Source of the DNA: Candidatus Cloacimonadota bacterium
GTDB lineage: Bacteria > Cloacimonadota > Cloacimonadia > Cloacimonadales > Cloacimonadaceae
NCBI GenBank assembly: GCA_030154085.1
Contig: JASKKR010000021.1
Location: forward strand, 1 to 51,662
Length of the DNA: 51,662 nt
Reading direction: 5' to 3'
The notes beneath the pieces were generated by a model, which did no database searches, had not been told where the DNA came from, and worked only from the letters and a program-made list of their open reading frames with translations. Positions 1 to 9,524 of this stretch are shown here, one piece after another (the stretch's first letter is position 1; each line of letters opens with the position of its first letter). Position numbers and translations under genes: made by a program.

Positions 1-77
1 GAACACAGAAGTTAAGCTCGTCTGCGCCGATGGTACTGCACGGGCAACTGTGTGGAAGAGTAGGTCGCCGCCATCGC
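1..77 (+). rRNA. rrf: 5S ribosomal RNA, 3' part
   Basis: The first bases carry the conserved 5S core (GAACACAGAAGTTAAGC) followed by the GGAAGAGTAGGTCGCCGCC segment that closes bacterial 5S rRNA. The 5' end, about 35-40 bases, lies left of the window, so an rRNA operon ends here. The 3' end is placed by eye near base 77. A weak inverted repeat (TAACGC at 78-83, GCGTTA at 90-95) follows but lacks a T-run, so I do not call it a terminator. The next gene converges on it from the opposite strand. Confidence 0.93.
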
Positions 78-132
78 TAACGCCTTGTTGCGTTATAATC
101 AAGGTCAGGGGTTAATTGATGTAAAGTCATAT

Positions 133-3099
133 TTATTTATAGATCACGGCAAGCCCTGTTTTCCCATCCATCATTACAATGAGAGGATGGTCAAAACTGA
201 GGTGAACAAAGTATTGACCTCGTTCCGTCTCTTGCTGTTGCTTTAGCCACTTGAAATCCACAAAATCTGTTTCTGATCCATATGGGATCGAGAAGTATCC
301 AACATTCATTGCGACGAGGTTATGGAAGAAGTGAGTCCCTTGAGAAGATTCCACCATAAAATCTTTTAGACCTGTTTCTAGGATTACCTTGGCATGATTG
401 ATTTGAGACCAGCGGACAGGGATGCCTAAGAATCTATCGCGACTACCCCAGCGCCCTGGACCAATAAGGATGTAGTATTTCCCTTCAGCAGCCATTTTGC
501 TGTTAAATTGCTCGATTTCAGCCTGCATATTCAGAGTCTGAGTTTTGTCAAATCGTTCAGGATCTAGATAGATGAGATCCTGAATGCCTGAAATTTCTCC
601 GTTCCCCATGCCATGTTCTGTGTACATCAAGAGCATATTTTTATCCAACGTGACTGCATTGATGCGATAAGCTTCAGTATTTACAGAAAGTGGGCGGATC
701 TGCAAGATATAGAAAGTGGGTTTATTGGTGTAGCAGTTTTGCTGATCAAGATTTACTGCAAATTCAATTTCGACCGGAATACCTAATGCTATTTCTCCGA
801 TTTCTAGTAAATCTTCAAGAATTTTTGCCAGTGGGAAGTAGTTGTATTTCAATATTCTTGAGAAAGTGAGCACCTTGAGTCCTGAGTCTTGTAAATTATC
901 TGATAGCCGACCGTTTTCATAATCCCATACCGAGGCCAGATGCTGCAGAGTCCCATGCTTCTCCGCTTCTTTTATCCCAAGTTTAGCCAGTGTAATGGTT
1001 TCTCCGGCAACTAGATCAAAATCGGTCTTGCCAAGATCGATGGCATAAAAGTCTTTTTGGGAATTGCGTACTTGTTCCTCTTCGGAGAGGATATCGCTTT
1101 GCGGGTAACGTGGGCAAAAGCGCAGACTAGTCTTACCTTCAACAACATGGATTCCGAGCCCCAAAGCGATATTTGCGATGCCATCACTCTGGTGCAGGTT
1201 TGATACTGGGTAGAAGTTGTAAGACTGAGCCACACCTGAGATATGTGGGTAATAGTAACTTTCACCATTGAGGCAACCGACCGTTTCTTGAATAATGACT
1301 GCCATCTTTTCTTCTTCAGCGGTGTAGTTTAAAGATTCCATAAAGTTTCGCGCATCTTTGAGATAGACTGATGCGAATACAAGTTTGATAGCATCAGTAA
1401 GTTGCTTGAGTCTAACCTTAATATCTGGATGATTGTTGGGTAGCATAAATGTTCGATATACTCCTGCCAGTGGTTGAGCTTGAGAATCCTCCAAAAGGCT
1501 GGATGATCGTACAGCAATGGGATATGTGATGGTTTCCAGATATATCATCAGACGGCTAATCAGCATTTCGGATAGATTACCGGATAGAAACAATTGGTCA
1601 ATTTCATTATCGCTCATGCTCGGAATTTTTTCCAAGATACTATTATTTTCGATGAATTGATCAAATTCCTCAGTACCAATGATTGCTGTCGAGGGTAAGG
1701 AGATAGACGTATTCTCATATTTTTTTTCATAGTCCATTGCGCAGAGCAAGGCATTTAAAAATGCCAGTCCTCGCCCTTTCCCGCCCAATGAACCCTCTGT
1801 GAGTCTGATTATTTGATTTAACTCGGACAGTGATACAGCGTCAAAATTTATGATCTTTCCCTTGTTTTTTTCAACCCTGACACTGCGAAAGATCTGATAT
1901 AAGAATTGTCGTAAATCATCCCGAGTCTCAAAATCCTCGATTTTCATGGGACGGATCTTTTTGGCAATTTGGATCTCTCCGTGCACTATAAGCCAGTTTG
2001 AGAAGTGATTAAACTTGCTGTGAAATTCAAGAGATTCTTCTGGTATCTTAAGGATTTTGTTTTCAAATTCAGCTATATTTGCAGCTTCATCGATGACCTC
2101 CCCATCAGGATTGCGAAAGATAAAATTACCAAAACCTAGACTATAGACCATATACTCACGGAGATTCTTGAAGAGATGCTTTGAATTCTTATTTAGAAAG
2201 TGCACTCCAATTTCTTTTGCGATGACCTCATTTTCGTCTTCAGATGATTGCAGGATAATGGGTAGATCAGGGCTTTTGCTAAGAATATGCTCGATAAGTT
2301 TGATTCCTGCTTTAGCGTCCAGAGCATCGTTGACTTTAAAGCGTACATCTGAGATCACACACAGAATATATTCCTTGTATTTGTCATATAATTCTACTGC
2401 AGAGTCAAAGTCATGAGCCAAAAGTACTTTGGGGCGTACTCTCATTCTCAGGTGCTTATTGATATCGCTGACTTCTTCATCAATCAATTTTTGTGTCTGA
2501 CTCATGATTATGGAATAAAGAGATGGCAGAAACATTGAGTAATAGTGCACGGAATCTTCTACTAAAAGGATCACTCTCACCAGTCCATGAGTGGTATCAT
2601 ATTCAGCATTCATGCTATCTTCGACACTTTTCACCATTGCCAGAAACAGCTTTGTGTCTCCATTCCAGAGAAAGACATCATCTATAAAATGCCGATCTGC
2701 TGCGTGTTGTTCCCAAATTACATAGTCACTTGCCACGTTCAGAAGGAGCAGCACTTTTAGATCTGGTTTTTGCTCCTTAATGCGCGCAGCCAACTCAAAT
2801 GGACCGATTTCTCCAATTCGCATCATGGTGATGACAAGATCATAGGAGTGAGTTTTGATTTTTTTCAGTGCTTCGGAACCTGTAGGGACAGAAGTGATGC
2901 GGGGGGCTGTGGAGAGATTCAGCTGTCGATATTCACCAAAGATTTGCTCCGAAAGTCTGCCATCCTGCTCAAAGATGAAAGCATCGTAAAAAGTGGAAAC
3001 TAATAGGATATCTCGCACTCTCCAGTGCATCAGTTTGTGAAAAATATCTTCTCCGTATTTGAACTTATTGTAATAGTAATTTAGCTCTTCCATTTTCAT
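133..3099 (-). CDS. Two receiver-like domains fused to a PEP synthase/PPDK N-terminal domain
   Basis: The 988-aa protein has two CheY-like regions followed by a pyruvate,phosphate dikinase/PEP synthase N-terminal (ATP- and pyruvate-binding) domain. The first receiver (about 28-160) lacks the phospho-acceptor Asp after its third strand. The second (about 173-320) keeps the acidic pair E181/D182, D251 and K304, so it could be phosphorylated. The PPDK_N part starts near GSLGGKGRG (436-444) and contains the VRSSSLLED segment (530-538); an IQIRPL motif comes late. The swivelling phosphohistidine domain and the PEP-binding barrel of true PEP synthase are absent, so a complete PEP synthase reaction is unlikely. 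It may act as a regulated phosphotransfer or nucleotide-binding protein. The start follows GAGG with 8-nt spacing. The gene stands alone, divergent from umuC. Confidence 0.8.
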   Translation of the reverse strand: MKMEELNYYYNKFKYGEDIFHKLMHWRVRDILLVSTFYDAFIFEQDGRLSEQIFGEYRQLNLSTAPRITSVPTGSEALKKIKTHSYDLVITMMRIGEIGPFELAARIKEQKPDLKVLLLLNVASDYVIWEQHAADRHFIDDVFLWNGDTKLFLAMVKSVEDSMNAEYDTTHGLVRVILLVEDSVHYYSMFLPSLYSIIMSQTQKLIDEEVSDINKHLRMRVRPKVLLAHDFDSAVELYDKYKEYILCVISDVRFKVNDALDAKAGIKLIEHILSKSPDLPIILQSSEDENEVIAKEIGVHFLNKNSKHLFKNLREYMVYSLGFGNFIFRNPDGEVIDEAANIAEFENKILKIPEESLEFHSKFNHFSNWLIVHGEIQIAKKIRPMKIEDFETRDDLRQFLYQIFRSVRVEKNKGKIINFDAVSLSELNQIIRLTEGSLGGKGRGLAFLNALLCAMDYEKKYENTSISLPSTAIIGTEEFDQFIENNSILEKIPSMSDNEIDQLFLSGNLSEMLISRLMIYLETITYPIAVRSSSLLEDSQAQPLAGVYRTFMLPNNHPDIKVRLKQLTDAIKLVFASVYLKDARNFMESLNYTAEEEKMAVIIQETVGCLNGESYYYPHISGVAQSYNFYPVSNLHQSDGIANIALGLGIHVVEGKTSLRFCPRYPQSDILSEEEQVRNSQKDFYAIDLGKTDFDLVAGETITLAKLGIKEAEKHGTLQHLASVWDYENGRLSDNLQDSGLKVLTFSRILKYNYFPLAKILEDLLEIGEIALGIPVEIEFAVNLDQQNCYTNKPTFYILQIRPLSVNTEAYRINAVTLDKNMLLMYTEHGMGNGEISGIQDLIYLDPERFDKTQTLNMQAEIEQFNSKMAAEGKYYILIGPGRWGSRDRFLGIPVRWSQINHAKVILETGLKDFMVESSQGTHFFHNLVAMNVGYFSIPYGSETDFVDFKWLKQQQETERGQYFVHLSFDHPLIVMMDGKTGLAVIYK

Positions 3100-3215
3100 G
3101 TTTCATACCTCATCTTTTCGCAGATTAACTTATGATATATAGCTACCTGCTTGGCGTCATGCTGTCAACAAAAATGTTTCCCTGCTTTCACGTTGCCAAT
3201 CTGGAGGCTTCCTGC

Positions 3216-3243
3216 TTGACAAAGACTATGGCAATGATATTTT
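3216..3243 (+). promoter_or_regulatory. Possible promoter for the umuC cluster
   Basis: A perfect -35 hexamer TTGACA (3216-3221) is followed after 16 bases by TATTTT (3238-3243). Transcription would start just before the AAGGAG ribosome site at 3251-3256, which leaves a very short leader. I see no clear LexA-type palindrome. Assigned by eye from sigma-70 consensus only. Confidence 0.35.
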
Positions 3244-3261
3244 GGATTTAAAGGAGTATTC

Positions 3262-4551
3262 ATGGATATGAGCGGATTGTCAAACAATCAAATAGTTGCC
3301 CTTGTGGACTGCAACAATTTCTACGTTTCTTGCGAGCGTGTCTTCAATCCGCATTTGCGTAATATTCCGGTTGCAATACTGTCCAACAACGATGGATGCA
3401 TTGTCTCACGCAGTAACGAGGTCAAAGCTTTGAAGATCCCCATGGGTGCTCCCGGATTTAAGTATGAAGCTCTGATTAAACAGTATAAGGGAGTCTTACT
3501 TTCATCCAATTACGCACTCTATGGTGACATGAGTTCGCGTGTTATGGATGTGCTCTCGAGCTTCACTGCGGATATCGATGTATATTCTATAGATGAAGCC
3601 TTTTTATGGCTGACAGGGATTCGCGAAGATGATTGGGAAGATTGGGGACGGCGACTAAAGCGCACTGTGTATCGCATTACTGGCATTCCAGTTTCAGTGG
3701 GAATATCCAGATCAAGGACTCTTGCCAAAATAGCAAATTACCAAGCTAAACGCATTCCAGGATTTAAGGGAACACTAGCACTTTTGGATGAGACTCGGAT
3801 AAATGAAGCGCTAAAACGCACGCCTGTCGGAGATATCTGGGGTGTGGGTCGTCAATATGAGAAGTTTCTGCTCCAAAATAAGATAGAGAATGCGCTACAG
3901 TTAAAAGATGCAGATGAAAGATTCATCGACCACTATATGACGGTGGTTGGACACAAGACTGTGCTCGAGCTAAGGGGCTATAGCTGTATTGGGATGGATG
4001 AAGCACCGATAGGGAAGAAGAGTATAGTTTGTTCGAGGTCTTTTGGCAAGCAAGTAGAGAGTCTAGATGAGCTGGAAGAGGCGATATCGACCTATGTCAC
4101 TAGTGCAGCGGAAAAGCTTCGCGAGCAAGGTTCTGTTGCTGGATATATGATGGTATTTCTTTCCACAAATAGATTTAAGGAATCTCCTCAATACAACAAT
4201 TCTATTTCTACTACCCTTTTTCCTCCGACGGCATATACGCCTCAGATGATAAGAGAAGCGCTTAAACTACTAAAAGAGCTTTGGTTGCCAGGATTTCAAT
4301 ACAAAAAAGCTGGAGTCATGTTGGCTAACCTTATTTCAGAGGAAGACGTTCCCTTAAGCTTTTTGGAGGACAACTATCTTGATGATAAGCGGGTGGAACT
4401 GATGCGAGCTGTTGATCGCCTAAATCGCCGTTATGGCAGGAATACTGTCAAGATTGCCAGTAGCGGTATATCCGGAGATTGGCAGATGAAACGCGCTAAG
4501 CTCAGTCCTCGATATACCACCTGTTGGGAAGACATCCCAAAGGTGAAATGA
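3262..4551 (+). CDS. umuC: Y-family DNA polymerase, UmuC type
   Basis: The 429-aa protein has the Y-family layout. The first metal-binding Asp lies in VDCNNFYVSCERVF (D16), the catalytic SIDEAFL motif is at 109-115 (D111, E112), and a helix-hairpin-helix thumb (GDIWGVGRQ) is followed by little-finger and UmuC-type C-terminal regions. UmuC is the polymerase subunit of Pol V and copies past DNA lesions. The start at 3262 sits 5 nt after AAGGAG. No umuD lies next to it, so the partner is encoded elsewhere or this enzyme acts without one. It heads a tightly packed cluster; its stop overlaps the next start. Confidence 0.93.
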   Translation: MDMSGLSNNQIVALVDCNNFYVSCERVFNPHLRNIPVAILSNNDGCIVSRSNEVKALKIPMGAPGFKYEALIKQYKGVLLSSNYALYGDMSSRVMDVLSSFTADIDVYSIDEAFLWLTGIREDDWEDWGRRLKRTVYRITGIPVSVGISRSRTLAKIANYQAKRIPGFKGTLALLDETRINEALKRTPVGDIWGVGRQYEKFLLQNKIENALQLKDADERFIDHYMTVVGHKTVLELRGYSCIGMDEAPIGKKSIVCSRSFGKQVESLDELEEAISTYVTSAAEKLREQGSVAGYMMVFLSTNRFKESPQYNNSISTTLFPPTAYTPQMIREALKLLKELWLPGFQYKKAGVMLANLISEEDVPLSFLEDNYLDDKRVELMRAVDRLNRRYGRNTVKIASSGISGDWQMKRAKLSPRYTTCWEDIPKVK

Positions 4552-5153
4552 TGAAATACACCATCAAAGATTCCACTACAAATTCCATCAAGATCCAACG
4601 CAGTGAGTTTATCGCTTTTTTACATCCTGTGACTGATGCTCAGATCTGCCAAGAACTACTGCGAGAGCACCAGATCCAGTATAGTGATGCCACTCATAAT
4701 TGTTATGCTTATGTCCTAGGATTTGAAGCTGAAACTCAATACTATTCTGATGCTGGAGAACCATGTGGAACAGCCGGGAAACCAATTCTAAATAGTCTTT
4801 TGCGCAATGAACTCAGCGGGGTATTAGCGATCGTTACGCGCTATTATGGCGGCGTCAAACTGGGAGTCAAGGGGCTCATTGAAGCTTATTCTCAGGCATG
4901 TACTAAAGCCATAGAGTTAGCACAGATCGTCCCATACGAGGAGTTCAGTCACTACCAGATCACTTGTGATTATCCATATTTGGAAAGATTGCGCCACCAG
5001 ATAGTCCAGCTTAAGGGAGTGGAAACAGCGTCTAATTTTCACGAAAATGTAGACCTCAAGATTAAGATTCCCAAAAGCCGTGAACTTGATCTTGAAGAAT
5101 TTTTAGTTTCAGCTAAGGCACTACATAGATTAGAATATATACGAGAGGATTAA
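4551..5153 (+). CDS. yigZ: YigZ/IMPACT family protein
   Basis: The 200-aa protein matches the YigZ/IMPACT family: an N-terminal UPF0029 domain with FIAFLHPVTD and HNCYAYVLG, then the signature DAGEPCGTAGKPIL and VTRYYGGVKLGVKGLIEAYSQA, and a small C-terminal DUF1949-like domain. Eukaryotic IMPACT is a translational regulator that binds GCN1; the bacterial role is poorly defined. I chose the ATG at 4551, which shares a base with the umuC stop and lies 5 nt after AGGTG, over upstream starts at 4524 and 4548 that are badly spaced. Translational coupling to umuC is likely. Confidence 0.9.
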   Translation: MKYTIKDSTTNSIKIQRSEFIAFLHPVTDAQICQELLREHQIQYSDATHNCYAYVLGFEAETQYYSDAGEPCGTAGKPILNSLLRNELSGVLAIVTRYYGGVKLGVKGLIEAYSQACTKAIELAQIVPYEEFSHYQITCDYPYLERLRHQIVQLKGVETASNFHENVDLKIKIPKSRELDLEEFLVSAKALHRLEYIRED

Positions 5154-5155
5154 TC

Positions 5156-6034
5156 ATGAAAAAGATTCTTTTGATTACACTAATATTAACGCTTGGAATT
5201 GCCTTATATTCCGAGGCTATTATCATGCGCAGCAGCGACATGAGCCAGATTAATCTACAAAAGCTGAATGAAGAGCTTTTGCAATATGATGTGATCTTTT
5301 TTGGAGAGTATCATGACAATCCGATATTACATGCCATGGAGCACGATATATTGCCTGGACTTATGCAAGATGAACGGTCATTAATACTATCTTTTGAGAT
5401 GTGGGAACGGGATACTCAGAGTGTTTTGGATAGCTTTCTGAAAGATGAGATTTCAGAAGAGGTCTTCATCAAAGAGAGTCGCGCTTGGCCAAATTATCAG
5501 GATTATCGACCTTTGATACTCTTCGCAAAGGAACATGGTCTGAATGTAATAGCGGCAAACGTTCCAAGGCATTATGCTGCCAGGACAGCTCGTGAAGGCT
5601 GGGATTTTGTGATGGACCTCCCTGAAAAGGAAAGGAGTTACATAGCAAAGACTCTCACTGCTCCTGACGATGAATACAAGCAGGAATTTTTAAGCACTAT
5701 GAATAATATGGATGCCCACATGGTAGATCGTCAAAGCATGGATCGATTTTATATGGCGCAGACCATTAAGGATGACACGATGGCAGAAAGTATTGTAAAT
5801 GCTCTGAAGGATTCCCCAACTTCCAGACTAATTCATTTTAATGGAGATTTCCATTCTCGCTCTTTCTTGGGAACGGTATCTAGGCTGCAGGCTGCTATGC
5901 CAAAAATCAAGATAGCGGTGCTTACTCCTCTAGTGATGAATAAAGAAATTGCCGAGCTCAAACCAGAAGAAGCTCAACAGCTTGGCACTTACATAATTGT
6001 ACTTCCTGTAGATGATACGGAGGACTCCCAATGA
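5156..6034 (+). CDS. ChaN/DUF399-type putative haem-binding protein
   Basis: The 292-aa protein begins with a hydrophobic signal-like segment (1-20, no lipobox cysteine) and continues as a ChaN-like domain (Cofac_haem_bdg/DUF399): FFGEYHDN near 48-55, HAMEHDILPGL, SFEMWERD, and a C-terminal HFNGDFHSR motif. ChaN of Campylobacter is an iron-regulated outer-membrane lipoprotein that binds haem; related domains are of unknown function. It starts 2 nt after yigZ, and its stop overlaps the Memo-family start by 4 nt. Family is confident; haem binding in this organism is inference. Confidence 0.82.
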   Translation: MKKILLITLILTLGIALYSEAIIMRSSDMSQINLQKLNEELLQYDVIFFGEYHDNPILHAMEHDILPGLMQDERSLILSFEMWERDTQSVLDSFLKDEISEEVFIKESRAWPNYQDYRPLILFAKEHGLNVIAANVPRHYAARTAREGWDFVMDLPEKERSYIAKTLTAPDDEYKQEFLSTMNNMDAHMVDRQSMDRFYMAQTIKDDTMAESIVNALKDSPTSRLIHFNGDFHSRSFLGTVSRLQAAMPKIKIAVLTPLVMNKEIAELKPEEAQQLGTYIIVLPVDDTEDSQ

Positions 6035-6849
6035 TCCGCAAGATGCAGCATGCTGGAACCTTCTATCCACGATTTGGCGATCAAATTCGCACCCAGATTG
6101 CATCTTGGCAACGAGAAGCTAGTCCCGCCCCGGAAAACGAGCGGTGCTTGGGATTGATATTGCCCCACGCAGGCTATATTTATTCAGGTCGTTGCGCCAC
6201 TCTGGGCATGACATCCATTTCTAAAGAATCGATTGATGCGATTATCATTTTACATCCATCTCACCAAAGCAATCATTTCGATTTCAGTGTTTCTCCTTTT
6301 ACAGAATATGAATGCCCGTTGGGGAATCTCAGTTTAGATCAAGAGTTGTACCGAATCATCAGCCCCTATGGAGAACAAAATCTGGAACTGGACTATCACT
6401 CTCTGGAACATTCAATGGAAATCCAATTGCCTTTGATTCGATATTTCTTTCCTCAAGCGACTATATGTCCTGTGATGATTGGGAATCAGATTCCAATTGT
6501 GGCAGAACGTTTATCCGAGATTCTATATAATGTTGTCTATCGAAGCAGTAGACGTATCTTGGTAATTGTCTCGAGCGATCTTTCACACTATCATCCCGCG
6601 CCGCGTGCTGAAGCTATGGATCAGCTCTTGATCAAATACTTTGTTGAGATGGATCCTGTGGGTATGTGGAAGGCAAACCAGATGGGCAAGATAGAGGCTT
6701 GTGGAATCGGCGGAATTCTTACTCTCTTAATGCTAGCAAACCACTATAGCTCTATCGAACCACGGGTAATCCACTACACTCACAGTGGAAAGATTTCTGG
6801 AATGAATCATCAGGTAGTGGGTTATTTGGCAGCAAAATTGATATCCTAA
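6031..6849 (+). CDS. Memo family protein (AmmeMemoRadiSam protein B)
   Basis: The 272-aa protein is a Memo (COG1355) homologue, with LILPHAGYIYSGRCA (H46), HPSHQ (H78), the HSLEHSMEIQLPLI segment, SSDLSHYHP and CGIGG near the C-terminal third. In human MEMO1 the equivalent His, His and Cys residues bind metal, and the fold resembles extradiol dioxygenases. Bacterial Memo is usually encoded beside AMMECR1, as here (9 nt upstream of it), but no reaction is established. The start overlaps the previous stop by 4 nt, so coupling to the ChaN-like gene is likely. Confidence 0.92.
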   Translation: MIRKMQHAGTFYPRFGDQIRTQIASWQREASPAPENERCLGLILPHAGYIYSGRCATLGMTSISKESIDAIIILHPSHQSNHFDFSVSPFTEYECPLGNLSLDQELYRIISPYGEQNLELDYHSLEHSMEIQLPLIRYFFPQATICPVMIGNQIPIVAERLSEILYNVVYRSSRRILVIVSSDLSHYHPAPRAEAMDQLLIKYFVEMDPVGMWKANQMGKIEACGIGGILTLLMLANHYSSIEPRVIHYTHSGKISGMNHQVVGYLAAKLIS

Positions 6850-6858
6850 GGAGTTGTT

Positions 6859-7404
6859 ATGTTGTCACCCAAGCAAAGAAAGACCCTTTTAAAATATGCT
6901 TATGATGTGATTTATGCCCATTTACATGGAACTCGGGCGGAGATACCATATGATCCCTCATTTGAATCCCAAAAAGGAATCTTCGTGAGCCTGCATAAGG
7001 ATGGCGAGTTACGTGGCTGCATCGGATATATTTTGCCCTACAAATCGATCTTGGAATCAGTGCATGATATGGCTCTAGCTGCAGCTTTTCGGGATCCTAG
7101 ATTTCCACCCTTGCATAAAGATGAATTAGATAAGATTGAGATCGAAATATCAATTTTAGGAGAGCTGATTCCAGTTAATAATTCAGCCGAGATTGTCATT
7201 GGACGCGATGGTTTGTATATCGATCATCCGCAGGGGAGTGGATTACTCTTACCCCAAGTAGCTACAGAATATGGCTGGAATATTACAGAATTTCTCACCC
7301 ATCTTTGTTACAAAGCAGGACTAAGTGAAACAGCTCTTAAGAGTTCGGAAACAAAACTATATCGCTTTGAAGCAGAGATCTTTAGCACATCTGATCAGAG
7401 CTGA
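6859..7404 (+). CDS. AMMECR1 domain protein (AmmeMemoRadiSam protein A)
   Basis: The 181-aa protein is a stand-alone AMMECR1 domain. It has the invariant LRGCIG motif (51-56), then DMALAAAFRDPRFPPL, EIEISIL and GLLLPQVATEYGWN, all typical of the family. Function is unknown in bacteria; the invariant LRGCIG suggests an active or binding site. Start at 6859 has AAGGAG 7 nt upstream. It is the last gene of the cluster and lies next to Memo, the usual pair. The radical SAM partner found beside this pair in many genomes is not adjacent here. Confidence 0.93.
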   Translation: MLSPKQRKTLLKYAYDVIYAHLHGTRAEIPYDPSFESQKGIFVSLHKDGELRGCIGYILPYKSILESVHDMALAAAFRDPRFPPLHKDELDKIEIEISILGELIPVNNSAEIVIGRDGLYIDHPQGSGLLLPQVATEYGWNITEFLTHLCYKAGLSETALKSSETKLYRFEAEIFSTSDQS

Positions 7405-7460
7405 ATTATATGTTTTCTCATGCCTTGTAGCTTATAGAGCAAGGAATAATTGAATCATAG

Positions 7461-7493
7461 CAAATAAAGGCAAGTCCTTGGCAGACTTGCCTT
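7461..7493 (-). terminator. Rho-independent terminator of the hcp operon
   Basis: A 10-bp stem (AAGGCAAGTC at 7467-7476 with GACTTGCCTT at 7484-7493) and a 7-base loop is followed, in minus-strand reading, by TTTATTTG. It sits just past the hcp stop codon. The plus-strand side has no T-run, so it mainly serves the minus strand. Confidence 0.7.
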
Positions 7494-7519
7494 CATGATA
7501 GAGCGATATAAGACGATTA

Positions 7520-9172
7520 TCAGCCTGCCAACATGGCAGCGATGTCGTCATCAGGATTGGTAGTTTGTTTGAGGTCAAAAGTGTCGATGATGACTTTGGC
7601 GACGTTTGGAGAGAAAAAGCCGGGTAAGGTCGGTCCGATCTGGACGTTTTTGAAACCTAAATAAAGGAGTGCAAGAAGCACAGCTACAGCTTTCTGCTCG
7701 TACCATCCGAGATCAAAGGAGATTGGCAGGTCATTGATGTCTTCCAATTCAAAAGCTTCTTTGAGCTTAAGTGCGATGACAGCAAGAGAATATGAGTCAT
7801 TGCATTGTCCAGCGTCGAGGATACGTGGGATACCACCGATATCACCCAGATTCATCTTTATATAGCGGTATTTGGCACAGCCAGCAGTAAGAATCACGGT
7901 GTCTTTGGGAAGTTTTTCTGCTACTTCTGTGAAATATTTGCGAGATGGCATTCTACCATCGCATCCTGCCATCACGACAAAGCGTTTGATAGCGCCGGAT
8001 TTGACAGCATCTACTATCTTATCTGCCAAGGAAAGCACAGTAGCATGCGCAAATCCGCCAACGATCTCTCCTGTTTCAATTTCTTTAGGAGGTTTGCATT
8101 TCAGGGCACGCTCGATTACGGGACTGAAGTCTTTGGCTTTGCCAGCTTCACGGTCTGCAATGTGTATAGCCCCAGGATATCCAGCCATGCCAGTGGTAAA
8201 CATTCGATCCAGATAAGTGTTTTCTTGGCGCAATGGAACGATGCAGTTTGTCGTCATCAAGACGGCACCATTGAAATTCTCAAAATCTTCAAGCTGATGC
8301 CACCAAGATGAGCCATAATTGCCATGGAAATGTTTATATTTCTTAAATGCAGGGTAGTAGTTGGCTGGCAGCATTTCACTATGAGTGTAGATGTCGATTC
8401 CCTTCCCCTCAGTCTGAATTAGTAGCTCTTCAAAGTCTTTTAGATCGTGACCGGAGACAAGAATGCCAGGTTTGTTTCCTACTCCAAGGTTTACGTGAGT
8501 AGGTTCTGGATTCCCATAGGTGCTGGTATTCGCTTCATCAAGTTTTGCCATTACTTTCACGGCGTGTTCTCCGGTTTTGAGCACCAAGGCAACTAGTTCA
8601 TCCGTGCTGAGGCTGTCATCGATGGTAGCGGCTAATCCTTCCATGATGAACTTATTTACTTCATCGTCTTGGAACCCGAGCATGGCAGCATGATCCCCAT
8701 AAGCGCTAATTCCTTTGATTCCATAGGTGATTGTTTCACGAAGGCTGCGAATATCTTCGTTTTCGGTTCTTTTGACACCTATTTTGGTCGCAAATTCGGC
8801 ATATTGATCTTTTGTGATTTGGAAAGTGACTGCTTCTGGACAGCTATCACATTTGTCTTTTAAAAGTGAGCAGAGCTCTTCTTTGCGTTTGTCACGCAGA
8901 CTGATGGCTTTGTCAATCAGGTTTGTGATGACCTTTTCATCAAAGTTTGCATTGGTAATCGTTGTAAATAGTCCCTGCATTACAAAGATTGCATCCTCAG
9001 GATAGTATTTTCCGTTTTGGATCAGTTTGTGAGATGCATAAGCCAGACCGCGCAGGCTGTAGATGAGAAGGTCCATCATATTTGCAAGCGTGTCTGGTTT
9101 CCCACATACTCCGCGCATAGTGCAACCCTGATTGCGTGCTGTTTCTTGGCATTGGTAACAAAACATACTCAT
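7520..9172 (-). CDS. hcp: Hybrid cluster protein (NO/hydroxylamine reductase)
   Basis: The 550-aa protein is a full-length hybrid cluster protein. The N-terminal cysteine cluster is C-x2-C-x8-C-x5-C (C5, C8, C17, C23), the close spacing of obligate anaerobes rather than the wider spacing of enteric Hcp. Hybrid-cluster ligands appear in [32 protein letters not shown] and GQCNDSYS. Hcp reduces nitric oxide to N2O and can reduce hydroxylamine, protecting anaerobes from nitrosative stress. The start is 9 nt after AAGGAG. It is the last gene of a four-gene minus-strand operon. Confidence 0.97.
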   Translation of the reverse strand: MSMFCYQCQETARNQGCTMRGVCGKPDTLANMMDLLIYSLRGLAYASHKLIQNGKYYPEDAIFVMQGLFTTITNANFDEKVITNLIDKAISLRDKRKEELCSLLKDKCDSCPEAVTFQITKDQYAEFATKIGVKRTENEDIRSLRETITYGIKGISAYGDHAAMLGFQDDEVNKFIMEGLAATIDDSLSTDELVALVLKTGEHAVKVMAKLDEANTSTYGNPEPTHVNLGVGNKPGILVSGHDLKDFEELLIQTEGKGIDIYTHSEMLPANYYPAFKKYKHFHGNYGSSWWHQLEDFENFNGAVLMTTNCIVPLRQENTYLDRMFTTGMAGYPGAIHIADREAGKAKDFSPVIERALKCKPPKEIETGEIVGGFAHATVLSLADKIVDAVKSGAIKRFVVMAGCDGRMPSRKYFTEVAEKLPKDTVILTAGCAKYRYIKMNLGDIGGIPRILDAGQCNDSYSLAVIALKLKEAFELEDINDLPISFDLGWYEQKAVAVLLALLYLGFKNVQIGPTLPGFFSPNVAKVIIDTFDLKQTTNPDDDIAAMLAG

Positions 9173-9196
9173 GTTCTTATTCTCCTTTCTGATTTA

Positions 9197-9514
9197 TTAT
9201 GGTTTGGGCATTTTGATTACGAGGATGCGCAGGACGCTATCACCCTCATTTGTTACAGCATGTGGGATATCTTTGGGACTATCGACGATAGTCCCAGCGG
9301 GGAAGGATTTGCTCTCTTCACCGATGGTTAGTGTGGCTGTACCTTCGATCACAAAGAAGGCTACGTTTACTGGGGTTTTGTGAGCCTTCAAATGTGCCTT
9401 TGGCTCAAATTCGATATGTACGATCTCACCTTCAGGTTGGCTATAAAGCTTGGTTCCGACCATTCCCATAGTGTTTAGTACCGGTGGAATATCTTTGTAG
9501 AATCTGCTTGTCAT
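9197..9514 (-). CDS. Small cupin-domain protein
   Basis: The 105-aa protein is a single cupin barrel: the first motif region reads HIEFEPKAHLKAHKTPVNVAFFVIEG and the second PAGTIVDSPKDIPHAVTN. The spaced histidines and acidic residues could bind one metal ion. No substrate can be assigned. It lies between the Fe-S protein gene (10 nt gap) and hcp (24 nt gap), so a role in redox or NO defence is plausible but inferred from position alone. GGAGT precedes the start. Confidence 0.82.
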   Translation of the reverse strand: MTSRFYKDIPPVLNTMGMVGTKLYSQPEGEIVHIEFEPKAHLKAHKTPVNVAFFVIEGTATLTIGEESKSFPAGTIVDSPKDIPHAVTNEGDSVLRILVIKMPKP

Positions 9515-9524
9515 ATTTTACTCC

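Noticed and set aside
7805-8311. Open frames opposite hcp
   Set aside because: Shadows of the well-supported hcp coding strand.
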